A DNA stretch of 64,000 nucleotides from contig NZ_JAPELY010000004.1 of NCBI RefSeq assembly GCF_026343295.1, forward strand, positions 372,001 to 436,000, read 5' to 3'. This DNA is from Streptomyces sp. NBC_00083 (GTDB taxonomy: Bacteria; Actinomycetota; Actinomycetes; Streptomycetales; Streptomycetaceae). The notes beneath the pieces were generated by a model, which made no database searches, was not told the DNA's origin, and saw nothing but the letters and a program-made list of their open reading frames with translations. Below, piece after piece: positions 8,289 through 16,007 of the stretch. Made by a program: the position numbers and the translations under genes. Each line of letters begins with the position of its first letter. The first letter of the stretch is position 1.

Positions 8289-8714
8289 ATGTCCGGGCCC
8301 TATGTCATCCGCGGCTCCGTCTCCCTCCCGGAGGCCGAGCTGATCTGGCGTTTCTCCAGGTCGTCAGGGCCCGGTGGCCAGCACGTCAACACCAGCGACT
8401 CGCAGGTGGAGCTCCGCTTCGACCTCGCGGCCACCGAGGCGCTGCCCGAGGTCTGGAAGGCCCGCGCCCTCGACCGGCTCGCGAGCCGGCTGGTGGGCGG
8501 CGTCGTCTCCGTACGCGCGTCGGAGCACCGCTCGCAGTGGCGCAACCGGGAGACCGCCGCGGTCCGTCTCGCCGCCCTGCTCGCCGAGGCGACCGCCCCG
8601 CCGCCCAAGCCGCGCCGGGCCACGAAGATCCCGCGCGGCATCAACGAGCGCCGCCTGCGCGAGAAGAAGCAGCGCGCCCAGACGAAGAAGGGCCGCTCGG
8701 GGCGGGACTGGTAA
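8289..8714 (+). CDS. arfB: Peptidyl-tRNA hydrolase ArfB (YaeJ), ribosome rescue
   Basis: This 141-residue protein has the class-I release-factor catalytic motif SSGPGGQHVNTSDSQVELRF near its N-terminus and a basic C-terminal tail (REKKQRAQTKKGRSGRD), the layout of ArfB. ArfB enters stalled ribosomes with its tail and hydrolyses the trapped peptidyl-tRNA with the GGQ loop. It lacks the codon-recognition domains of RF1 and RF2. The length matches E. coli ArfB (140 residues). Two in-frame ATGs (8280 and 8289) are possible, and neither has a clear ribosome site. The second is preferred because MSGPYVIRGSVSLPEAEL is the usual N-terminus. Confidence 0.9.
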   Translation: MSGPYVIRGSVSLPEAELIWRFSRSSGPGGQHVNTSDSQVELRFDLAATEALPEVWKARALDRLASRLVGGVVSVRASEHRSQWRNRETAAVRLAALLAEATAPPPKPRRATKIPRGINERRLREKKQRAQTKKGRSGRDW

Positions 8715-8780
8715 CCCCCGGACGCCCCGTACGAACGCGTCTGCACGGATACGTCATGGACGCGCCGGATTGGTCCCGCT

Positions 8781-9347
8781 TCACCCCAACTGCCGGTAAC
8801 GCCCCCGGAAGTACGTCAGCGGGCCGCCCTCGGCGCTCGGCAGGCTCGCGGTCAGGACGCGGCCGATGGCGAGGGTGTGGTCGCCCGCCTCGACGCGCTG
8901 CTCGGTGCGGCACTCCAGCGTCGCCAGCGCGCCGCCGACCAGTGGGGCGCCACTCGCCTCGCCCCTGCTGTACGGGATGTCCTCGAACAGCAGCCGGTCG
9001 CTGATCCGGCCCTTCATCGCGAACCGTCCGGCGATGTGCCGCTGGCTCTCGGAGAGCAGGGAGACCCCCCACAGCGGCTGCTCCGCCAGCAGGTCGTCCA
9101 TCCGCGACCCGCACCGCAGCGACACCAGGACGAGGGGCGGGTCGAGGGAGACGGAGAGGAAGGCCGTCGCGGTCATGCCCACGTCTTCGCCGCGCGGCCC
9201 GTGGTCGCTGTCGTGCGCGGTCACCAGGACCACGCCCGCGGCCAGCCGGGACATCGCGGCGCGGAACTCGTCATTGCTCACCCCCACAGGATGGGGGTTC
9301 GCCGGGTCACGCGCGGAAAGGGCGCCGGTAAGGGGTGTCTGCAACAC
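8781..9347 (-). CDS. Flavin reductase-like protein (HpaC family)
   Basis: This 188-residue flavin reductase/FMN-binding split-barrel protein carries the family signatures FRAAMSRLAAGVVLVTA, GMTATAFLSVSLDPPLVLVS (FMN site), GVSLLSESQRHIAGRFAMKG and the C-terminal GGPLTYFRGRYRQLG. Such proteins use NAD(P)H to supply reduced flavin to a monooxygenase; no such partner is adjacent, so its client is unknown. The GTG at 9345-9347 has no nearby ribosome site but a TAGCGT sequence seven bases upstream, suggesting a leaderless message. A later GTG near 9281 is the alternative. Confidence 0.85.
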   Translation of the reverse strand: MLQTPLTGALSARDPANPHPVGVSNDEFRAAMSRLAAGVVLVTAHDSDHGPRGEDVGMTATAFLSVSLDPPLVLVSLRCGSRMDDLLAEQPLWGVSLLSESQRHIAGRFAMKGRISDRLLFEDIPYSRGEASGAPLVGGALATLECRTEQRVEAGDHTLAIGRVLTASLPSAEGGPLTYFRGRYRQLG

Positions 9348-9546
9348 AAACGGAACGCTAGTCTCCTGCCACCGCGGACCACATCGGGCCCCGGGACCAG
9401 CCGGGACCTAGGACCTTCGGCGGAGTCGCCCCGGTCCGGACCGGGCGGGCCGCCGGTTCCCAGGCGGCTCCCGGGCCGTTCTCAGTTTGCGTTCAGGAAG
9501 GGTAGGGGGCAAAGGCGGAAAGAACGGCCAACCCCCCACCATCTGT

Positions 9547-9562
9547 TGTGACTTGAGTCACA
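9547..9562. promoter_or_regulatory. Palindrome TGTGA-N6-TCACA upstream of cdgB (Crp- or BldD-like site)
   Basis: TGTGACTTGAGTCACA is a 7+7 inverted repeat with a two-base centre and matches TGTGA-N6-TCACA, the Crp consensus, perfectly. It lies 127 bases before the cdgB ATG and about 200 bases upstream of the divergent flavin reductase. In S. coelicolor cdgB is a BldD target, and BldD boxes also contain GTnA/TnAC arms, although spaced by five rather than four bases. Either regulator could be the ligand. Confidence 0.6.
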
Positions 9563-9689
9563 GAGAGCACTATTTGTTGACCCTGTGTACCGGCTAGACA
9601 GCTCGCTGTGATTCAGTGGCGGGACAGTACGAAAAGGAATGTCGATCTGAAGCCAGGAGTTGCTGTCGAGGTCTCGGGGAGAGCGAGCA

Positions 9690-11363
9690 ATGGAGACCGA
9701 GTCGGAGCCCTACGTCCGTCTTGCGACCCTGCGGCAGCTGCACCAGGTGGTCGGGGAGCTGAACACGGCCCGCAGCCTTGCGGACACGCTGCAGACCGTT
9801 GCGGACGGCGTCATCGCCGGGCTGGGCTACGAGCTGGCCTGCGTCAATCTCGTACGCCCCGACGGTGACCTCGTCGTCGCCGCCTTCGCGGGCAACGCGG
9901 CGGCCGAGGCCCTGATCACCGGGCGGGTCGGCTCGCGCACCTCCTGGGACCGGCGCCTGTCCATGGGCGAGGACTGGGACGGGCTCCGCTTCATCCCGTA
10001 CACCGAGGGCTGGGTGCTCCTGGAGGACGACGTCCCCCAGTGGTACACCGAGGGCCCCGACCCCCGCTTCGCCGACGAGTGGCACCCCCAGGACCGGCTC
10101 TACGCCCCGATGTACTCCTCGGGCGGCACCCAGGAGCTCCTCGGCGTCATCTCCGTCGACAAACCCCGCAACGGCCGCAAGCCCGGCGCCTGGGGGCGCG
10201 AAGCGCTCCAGATGTACGCCTCCCAGGCCGCGATTGCGATCAGCAACGCCCGGCTCCGCGCAAACATGCAGCGCGCCCTCGTCCGCCTGGAGCGCGAACA
10301 GCAGGCCCTGCGCGCCAGCGAGGAAAGCTTCCGCCAGGCCTTCGAGTACGCGCCCTCCGGCATGGCCATCGCCGAGATGGGCGGCGACCAGCACGGCCGG
10401 CTCCTGCGCACCAACGACGCGCTGTGCCGGCTGCTCGGCCGGCCCGCCTCCGTCATGCGGCGCTACTCCTTCGCCGACCTCGTGCACCCCGAGGACATCG
10501 GGACCCTCCTGCGCACCTCCGCCGAGGGCGGCCGCGCCGAACTGCGGCTCGGGCGGCGCGACGGCACCTACGTCTGGGTGTCCCTGCGCAACTCCGTGGT
10601 CGCCGACACCGCCGACGGCCCGCGCTTCCTGCTCACCCACGTCGAGGACATCGAGGACCGCAAGCGGCACGAGCTCCAGCTCGCCCACCGCGCCTCCCAC
10701 GACGCCCTCACCGGCCTGCCCAACAGCGCCGAGCTGCGCGCGAGGCTCTCGGCGCGGCTCTGTCCCCGGCCGCACTCGACCGGCCCGGCGAGTGCGGCCG
10801 AGACCCTCGACGCGGCGTACGGGCACCCCGCGCCCGCGGCCGAGGCCGAAGTGCACGGCCACGCGTTCCGCGCCGACGGCTTCGACTTCGACGCCCTGCC
10901 CGGCGGCGGACCCTACGACCACCATGTCCACACCGTGGCCCCCGACAGTGAGATCGACGACGGTACGAAGGGGCTCGCGGTGCTCTTCTGCGACCTCGAC
11001 GGCTTCAAGTCGATCAACGACAGGTTCGGCCACCACACCGGGGACGCCGTCCTCATCGAGGTCGCCCGGCGCCTGACCACCGGGGTCCGCGACGGCGACA
11101 CCGTGGCCCGCCTCGGCGGTGACGAATTCGTCGTCCTCGCCGACGGCCTCGGCTCCGCGGACGCCGCCGACCTGGCCGTTCGGCTGCGCAACGCGATCAT
11201 CCCGCCCATCCGGGTGGACGGCAGGGCCGTCCGCGTCGGGGCCAGTTTCGGCATCGGCTGGGCCAGCTGCGGGATGTCCGTCGAGGAGGTCCTGCGCTCC
11301 GCCGACCAGCGGATGTACATCGAGAAGCGGTCGCGTTCCAAGGTCCACCGCCGCGCGGGCTGA
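9690..11363 (+). CDS. cdgB: Diguanylate cyclase CdgB (GAF-PAS-GGDEF)
   Basis: This 557-residue protein makes cyclic di-GMP, which controls development in Streptomyces through BldD. Domains in order are GAF (~20-190), PAS/PAC (~205-330, SFRQAFEYAPSGMAIAE, HVEDIEDRKRHE) and GGDEF (~335-555). The active site is intact (ARLGGDEFVV near 476), and the inhibitory I-site RDGD lies five residues before it. The GGDEF domain is interrupted after DALTGLPN (~340) by roughly 90 residues of His/Ala/Pro-rich sequence before FCDLDGFKSIND (~432). There are no membrane segments. The ATG at 9690 has GGGGAGAG seven bases upstream, so the frame from 9660 is too long. Architecture and gene order match S. coelicolor CdgB. 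Confidence 0.88.
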   Translation: METESEPYVRLATLRQLHQVVGELNTARSLADTLQTVADGVIAGLGYELACVNLVRPDGDLVVAAFAGNAAAEALITGRVGSRTSWDRRLSMGEDWDGLRFIPYTEGWVLLEDDVPQWYTEGPDPRFADEWHPQDRLYAPMYSSGGTQELLGVISVDKPRNGRKPGAWGREALQMYASQAAIAISNARLRANMQRALVRLEREQQALRASEESFRQAFEYAPSGMAIAEMGGDQHGRLLRTNDALCRLLGRPASVMRRYSFADLVHPEDIGTLLRTSAEGGRAELRLGRRDGTYVWVSLRNSVVADTADGPRFLLTHVEDIEDRKRHELQLAHRASHDALTGLPNSAELRARLSARLCPRPHSTGPASAAETLDAAYGHPAPAAEAEVHGHAFRADGFDFDALPGGGPYDHHVHTVAPDSEIDDGTKGLAVLFCDLDGFKSINDRFGHHTGDAVLIEVARRLTTGVRDGDTVARLGGDEFVVLADGLGSADAADLAVRLRNAIIPPIRVDGRAVRVGASFGIGWASCGMSVEEVLRSADQRMYIEKRSRSKVHRRAG

Positions 11364-11472
11364 GCGGACCGGAAACGGATCATGTGTGACCGGGGCCAGA
11401 TCGGGCAGCGGTCTGTTCGGGGTAGGCTCGGCCGGTCGGCGACGGCTGGCGGACAGTGAGGAGTGACCCCGG

Positions 11473-12474
11473 ATGACGACGCCCGGCAACAACGGCGCGA
11501 ACACCCCCGAGGACGACGATCCGTTCGGCTACCTGTACGAGGACGGGCAGGCAGCAGGTGCCAACCCGCCCCGCACCGGCGGCGGCTACGGCTACCCGGG
11601 TCCGACGGTGGGGCAGCAGCAGCCCGGAGTCCCGAGGACGTCGTACAACCAGGTGCGCACCGTCGGTGAGCGCCAGTACGGACAGATCCCGCAGCAGCAG
11701 TACCAGGGCCAGTACCAGGGACCCCCGCAGCAGGCCCAGCCGATCCCGCCCCAGCAGTACGGGCAGCCGACCGCGCAGTACGCGGCCCCGGAGACCTACC
11801 CCGGCGGCGCCCCGCCCCGGCAGGGTCCGCCCCCGCAGCAGAACGGCGGTGGTGGCCGCGGCCCCAACACCAAGGGGCTGCTCATCGGCGCGGTCGCCGT
11901 GGTCGCGGCGGTCGTCATCGGCATCGCCGTGGCGCTGGCCAGCAACGGCGACAGCAAGGACAAGAAGGACGACGCCGCCAAGCCCGGCAGCTCCACGTCC
12001 GGTCAGCCCGCGACGCCCAGCACCGACCCCTCGCCCTCGGACTCCGCGCCCGCCGCCCTCCCCAAGGGCGACGCGGCGACGCTGACGCTCGGCGGCCCCG
12101 CTCAGGTCGGCACCAACGTGCCCGGCGCGAAGGGCACCGGCGGCGCGTTCGTCGGCAACTTCAACAACGTGGGCGCATCGGTCACCTGGAAGCCCACCGT
12201 GCAGAAGGCTGGCTCGTACCGGCTGTACCTGCGTTACGGCATCCCCGGCACCGACGCGAGCGCGACGATAACGCTCAACGGCAAGCCCGAGTCGCGCCCC
12301 ATGAACATGAAGAACTTCGCGAACTCCCCGGCGGGCGACTGGGCCAAGGGCTGGCAGAGCACGTACGCCATAGTGCAGCTCGACAAGGGTGCCAACGAGA
12401 TCAAGCTCTCCTGCGAGCAGGGCAACCAGTGCAACGCCAACATCGACCAGTTCTGGCTGGTGTCCGGCTCCTGA
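11473..12474 (+). CDS. Membrane-anchored protein with C-terminal carbohydrate-binding (CBM35/CBM6-like) domain
   Basis: This 333-residue protein has three parts. Residues 1-135 are Gln/Pro/Gly/Tyr-rich and low complexity (many QQQYQGQY-type runs). A single membrane helix follows (LLIGAVAVVAAVVIGIAVAL, ~136-156), then a Ser/Pro/Thr linker and a C-terminal beta-sandwich (~200-333) whose pattern (GTGGAFVGNFNNVGASVTWK, AGSYRLYLRYG, ANEIKLSCEQGN, NIDQFWLV) resembles CBM6/CBM35 sugar-binding modules. The disordered part would be cytosolic and the binding module external. It sits 109 bases after cdgB on the same strand with its own GAGGAG site. The ligand and role are unknown; a wall-polysaccharide ligand is a guess. 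Confidence 0.8.
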   Translation: MTTPGNNGANTPEDDDPFGYLYEDGQAAGANPPRTGGGYGYPGPTVGQQQPGVPRTSYNQVRTVGERQYGQIPQQQYQGQYQGPPQQAQPIPPQQYGQPTAQYAAPETYPGGAPPRQGPPPQQNGGGGRGPNTKGLLIGAVAVVAAVVIGIAVALASNGDSKDKKDDAAKPGSSTSGQPATPSTDPSPSDSAPAALPKGDAATLTLGGPAQVGTNVPGAKGTGGAFVGNFNNVGASVTWKPTVQKAGSYRLYLRYGIPGTDASATITLNGKPESRPMNMKNFANSPAGDWAKGWQSTYAIVQLDKGANEIKLSCEQGNQCNANIDQFWLVSGS

Positions 12475-12526
12475 GGCCCGGCTCCTGAGGCCCGGTTTCT
12501 GAAGTCCCCCGCGAAACCCGCTCGGT

Positions 12527-13447
12527 TCAGTGCGCGTGCTCGGTCACGCGCACCGAGCCGAGCATTTTCGTGTACGCCTCCGCGTCGAACTCGCCCGCCG
12601 TGGGCGCCAGTACGGTCGCCGCGGACAGCGCCACCGCGCGCGTCAGACGCCCCGGCCAGTCCAGACCCTCGACCAGGCCCGACAGCAGACCGGCCACCGC
12701 CGAATCGCCCGCGCCGGTCGGATTGCCGCGCACCGCGGCCGGCGGGGCCGCCTGCCACAGCCCGTCGGGTGACGCGGCGAGCAGGCCCTCCGCGCCGAGC
12801 GACGCGACCACCGTGCGGGCGCCGCGTCGGCGCGCGTCACGGGCCGCCCGCAGCGGCTCCCGCGAACCCGTCAGCTGGGCCAGCTCGTCGGCGTTGGGCT
12901 TGGCCAGGTCGGGCCGGGCCGCGATGCCGCGCCGCAACGCCTCGCCGCTGGTGTCCAGGAGCACCGGCACCTTCGCGGTACGGGCCTGGCGCACCAACTG
13001 GGCGTACGCGCCGACCGGAAGCCCCGGCGGCAGACTCCCGCACAGGGCCACCGCGTCGGCGCCGTCGAGCAGCCCTCCGTACGCGCGGAGGAAGGCCTCC
13101 CACTCGGCGGGCGACACCAGCGGGCCCGGCTCGTTGAACTGGGTCGTGTCGCCCGTGGCCGCGTCGACCACGGCGATCGTGCGGCGGGTGGCGCCCGCGA
13201 CGGGGACGAGCGCGTCGACGGGCGCGAGCCCGGCGAGCAGCCCGCGCAGCACCTCGCCGCTCGGGCCGCCCGCGAAGCCCGTCACCACGGCTTCGTGGCC
13301 GAGCGCGGCGAGCACCCGCGCGACGTTGAGGCCCTTGCCGCCGGGGCGCTCCGTGACCTCCTCCACGCGATGGCTCGCGTGCGGGACGAGGGCGGGGACG
13401 CGGTAGGTGAGGTCGAGTGCGGTGTTCAGCGTGACGGTCAGAATCAC
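12527..13447 (-). CDS. PfkB-family hexose-phosphate kinase (1-phosphofructokinase / tagatose-6-P kinase type)
   Basis: This 306-residue ribokinase-fold kinase shows the N-terminal MILTVTLNTALDLTY and RPGGKGLNVARVLAALG (sugar-binding di-glycine), a middle GSLPPGLPVGAYAQLV, and the C-terminal signature GNPTGAGDSAVAGLL with the catalytic Asp. These belong to the LacC/FruK branch that phosphorylates a hexose phosphate at C1 or C6. It is the last gene of a likely nagK-nagA-pfkB operon, 100 bases after nagA, suggesting action on an amino-sugar-derived phosphate, though the substrate cannot be read from sequence. No PTS fructose gene is nearby. Confidence 0.85.
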   Translation of the reverse strand: MILTVTLNTALDLTYRVPALVPHASHRVEEVTERPGGKGLNVARVLAALGHEAVVTGFAGGPSGEVLRGLLAGLAPVDALVPVAGATRRTIAVVDAATGDTTQFNEPGPLVSPAEWEAFLRAYGGLLDGADAVALCGSLPPGLPVGAYAQLVRQARTAKVPVLLDTSGEALRRGIAARPDLAKPNADELAQLTGSREPLRAARDARRRGARTVVASLGAEGLLAASPDGLWQAAPPAAVRGNPTGAGDSAVAGLLSGLVEGLDWPGRLTRAVALSAATVLAPTAGEFDAEAYTKMLGSVRVTEHAH

Positions 13448-13547
13448 GGGGTGATCATGTCAAACGGACGGCGGCAGGCCCAGCCCCCGGACCCACCGCC
13501 CCGCTCATGTCGCACGCGCCCACCCGACCCGATGCGGCCGGGGCCGC

Positions 13548-14693
13548 TCAGCCGAGCTTCGGCTCGACGACCCAACTGCCCTTGCGTAGCACGCCCTTGA
13601 CGGCGAAGGAGGCGTCCAGGACCACCAGGTCGGCGTCCTTGCCGGGTTCGAGGGAGCCGACCTTGTCGTCGAGGCCGAGCAGCCGGGCCGGATTGGCGGA
13701 GATCGCCCGCACGGTGTCCTCGACGGAGAGCCCGTCGACGGTGACCGAACGCTGGAAGGCGCGGTCCAGGGTGAGCGTGGAGCCCGCGATCGAGCCGCCC
13801 TCCACGAGCCGGGCCACGCCCTCCTTGACCTCGACCTCCAGTGGGCCCAAGTGGTAGAGCCCGTCGCCGAACCCGGCCGCGTCCATGGCGTCGGTGATGA
13901 ACGCGACCCGGCCGGCACCCTTGTGGTGGAAGGCGAGTTCGAGGGCGGCGGGGTGCAGATGCGTCCCGTCGTTGATCAGCTCGACGGTGACCCGCTCGTC
14001 CTCCAGGAGGGCCGCGATCGGACCCGGCTCGCGGTGGCCGAGCGGGGGCATCGCGTTGAAGAGGTGGGTCGCCACGGTGGCGCCCGCCTCGATCGCCTCG
14101 ACGGTCTGCTCGTACGAGGCGTCGGTGTGCCCGATCGCCGCGATCACGCCGTGCTCGGCGAGGAGGCGTACGGAGTCGAGGCCGCCGGGCAGCTCGGTGG
14201 CGAGCGTGACCATCTTCGCGGTGCCGCGCGCCGCGTCCATCAGCTTGCGGACCTCGGCCGGGTCCGGGTGGCGCAGCAGACCCTCGCTGTGCGCGCCCTT
14301 GCGGCAGGGCGAGATGAACGGGCCCTCGAAGTGGATGCCGGCCAGGTCGCCCTGCTCGACCAGCTCGGACAGCAGCCCGGCGCGCTGCGCGAGCACGTCC
14401 ATCTCGCCCGTCACCGTGGAGGCGACCACGGTGGTGGTGCCGTGCAGCCGGTGGGTGTGCACGCCCTTGAGGACGTCCTCGACGGTGCCGTTCGTGAACG
14501 AGGCGCCGCCGCCGCCGTGGTTGTGCATGTCGACGAAGCCGGGGACCACCCAGTGGCCCGACAGGTCGAGGGAGGGCGCGTCGGCGGGGGCCGAACCGGA
14601 GACGGAGGTGCCGTCGACGATCACGCGTCCGTTCTCGACGACCCCGGTCGGGAGGACGACACGGGCGCCGGAGAGAACAAGCGATGCGGCCAT
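13548..14693 (-). CDS. nagA: N-acetylglucosamine-6-phosphate deacetylase NagA
   Basis: This 381-residue amidohydrolase removes acetate from GlcNAc-6P to give glucosamine-6P for glycolysis or wall synthesis. Metal and substrate motifs are in order: PGFVDMHNHGGGGASFTNG, GIHFEGPFISP (metal Glu), AAIGHTDASYEQ, ATHLFNAMPPLGHREPG (metal His and substrate loop), NDGTHLHP and AFITDAMDAAGF with the catalytic Asp. Length is normal for the family. Its ATG shares one base with the nagK stop (TGATG), so the two are translationally coupled. The dre-type element ahead of nagK makes DasR control likely. Confidence 0.95.
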   Translation of the reverse strand: MAASLVLSGARVVLPTGVVENGRVIVDGTSVSGSAPADAPSLDLSGHWVVPGFVDMHNHGGGGASFTNGTVEDVLKGVHTHRLHGTTTVVASTVTGEMDVLAQRAGLLSELVEQGDLAGIHFEGPFISPCRKGAHSEGLLRHPDPAEVRKLMDAARGTAKMVTLATELPGGLDSVRLLAEHGVIAAIGHTDASYEQTVEAIEAGATVATHLFNAMPPLGHREPGPIAALLEDERVTVELINDGTHLHPAALELAFHHKGAGRVAFITDAMDAAGFGDGLYHLGPLEVEVKEGVARLVEGGSIAGSTLTLDRAFQRSVTVDGLSVEDTVRAISANPARLLGLDDKVGSLEPGKDADLVVLDASFAVKGVLRKGSWVVEPKLG

Positions 14694-15751
14694 CAGGCGG
14701 TTACCTCACTGGAGTCGGTGTCGGTGTCGGTGCGGGTGTCCGTGTCGGAGCCGGTGGATCCGGTGTCGGATTCGGTGCCGGAGGCGCCGGTCAGCGTGGT
14801 CCCGGCGACCAGGTCCCAGGCGAGCAGGCCCGCGCCCAGACACCCGGCAGTGTCCCCGAGGGCCGCCGGAACGATCTCGGGCAGCTTCTGGAACGTCACC
14901 CGCTCCTGGACGGCGGCCCGCAGCGGTACGAACAAGGTTTCCCCGGCTTCGGCGAGTCCGCCACCGATGATCAGCACCCGGGGGTCGAGCAGGGTGAGCG
15001 CGGTGACCAGGCCGTCGGCGAGCGCGTCGATGGCGGAGTGCCACACGGCGAGCGCGCGGGGGTCGCCGGATTCGACGGCCTTGGCGCAGTCGGCCGCGTC
15101 CGCGTCCGGGTCGCCGCTCGCCTCCGCCCAGGCCAGCGAGACGGCGGAGGCGGAGGCGAGCCGCTCCAGGCAGCCCCGCTGACCGCAGGGGCAGGCGACG
15201 CCACCGGGGCGTACGACGATGTGGCCGATCTCCCCGGCGAAGCCGTGCGCACCCGGCTCGACCCGGCCGTCGATGCCGATGGCGCCCGCGATCCCGGTGC
15301 CGAGCGGCACGAACAGGAAACGGTCGGTGCCGTTGCCCGCGCCGATGCGGCCTTCCGCGAGCCCGCCGGTGCGTACGTCGTGGCCGAGCGCGACCGGTAC
15401 GCCCCGCAGCCGCTCGCTGAGCAGACGGCGCATGGGCACATCGCGCCAGCCGAGGTTGGCCGCGTACGTGGCGATGCCGTTCTCGGCGTCGACGATGCCG
15501 GGCACGGCGACGCCGGCCGCGACGGCGCTCTCGCCGAAGTGCTCCTCGCCGTACGCCCGCAGCTCCGCCGCGAAGTCGAGGATCGACTCGACGACGGCGT
15601 CGGGCCCGCGCTCCCTTCCGGTGGGCCGGCGCGCCTCGTGGAGCAGCTCAGGCGGGCCCGGGGGATGACCTCCGGGCAGCACGCTTCCCGCCCCGACCAG
15701 GGCGGCTTTCATCCCGGTGCCGCCCACATCCAGGGCGATGACGTGTCTCAC
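14693..15751 (-). CDS. nagK: ROK-family N-acetylglucosamine kinase NagK
   Basis: This 352-residue sugar kinase has the ATP-binding N-terminus VIALDVGGTGMKAALVG, the ROK region GTGIAGAIGIDG, EIGHIVVRPGG and the zinc-binding CPCGQRGCLERL, all intact. Position as first gene ahead of nagA indicates GlcNAc as substrate, as proposed for the nagKA operon of S. coelicolor; a glucokinase activity cannot be excluded by sequence. The Thr/Asp/Ser-rich tail (~30 residues, SGTESDTGSTGSDTDTRTDT) is a low-complexity extension not needed for catalysis. The GTG at 15749-15751 is chosen because VRHVIALDVGGT is the conserved start; the frame to 15946 reads through the promoter. Confidence 0.88.
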   Translation of the reverse strand: MRHVIALDVGGTGMKAALVGAGSVLPGGHPPGPPELLHEARRPTGRERGPDAVVESILDFAAELRAYGEEHFGESAVAAGVAVPGIVDAENGIATYAANLGWRDVPMRRLLSERLRGVPVALGHDVRTGGLAEGRIGAGNGTDRFLFVPLGTGIAGAIGIDGRVEPGAHGFAGEIGHIVVRPGGVACPCGQRGCLERLASASAVSLAWAEASGDPDADAADCAKAVESGDPRALAVWHSAIDALADGLVTALTLLDPRVLIIGGGLAEAGETLFVPLRAAVQERVTFQKLPEIVPAALGDTAGCLGAGLLAWDLVAGTTLTGASGTESDTGSTGSDTDTRTDTDTDSSEVTA

Positions 15752-15779
15752 GGGTGACAGTCTCGCGCCAAGACCACCT

Positions 15780-15795
15780 AAAGGTCTAGTCCACT
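15780..15795. promoter_or_regulatory. DasR-responsive element (dre) in the nagK / sugar-binding-protein divergent region
   Basis: AAAGGTCTAGTCCACT matches the DasR operator pattern ACTGGTCTAGTCCACT at 14 of 16 positions, including the whole GGTCTAGTCCA core. It lies 29 bases upstream of the nagK GTG. DasR is the GntR-family repressor of GlcNAc uptake and use in Streptomyces, released by GlcNAc-6P or GlcN-6P, and the nagKA operon is an established target. It could also affect the divergent gene at 16008. Confidence 0.85.
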
Positions 15796-15831
15796 CGCGG
15801 TGCGCGCGTGGCCCGCCCGCCGGATGGGGCA

Positions 15832-15858
15832 GAAAGCGCTTTCCCCGCCGAAAGTTTC
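15832..15858. promoter_or_regulatory. LacI-type palindrome GAAAGCGCTTTC with a second GAAA-N-TTTC arm
   Basis: GAAAGCGCTTTC (15832-15843) is a perfect 12-bp palindrome with the CG centre typical of LacI/GalR-family operators. Seven bases later GAAAGTTTC (15850-15858) repeats the arms with a shorter centre. They lie between the dre and the start of the sugar-binding lipoprotein, about 150-175 bases before its GTG. No LacI-family gene is in the window. Confidence 0.5.
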
Positions 15859-16007
15859 CCAATGTACCCTTGCACCGGGCGTTGCGGAAGCGATATGCGA
15901 CTGGTGTAGACCTCAAACCCCCGAATGAGGGAACATCGCAGCTCAATACAGGACGTCACGGGGGACCGACTGGATCCGCGAGGATCACAACGAGGGTGGG
16001 ATAGCGC

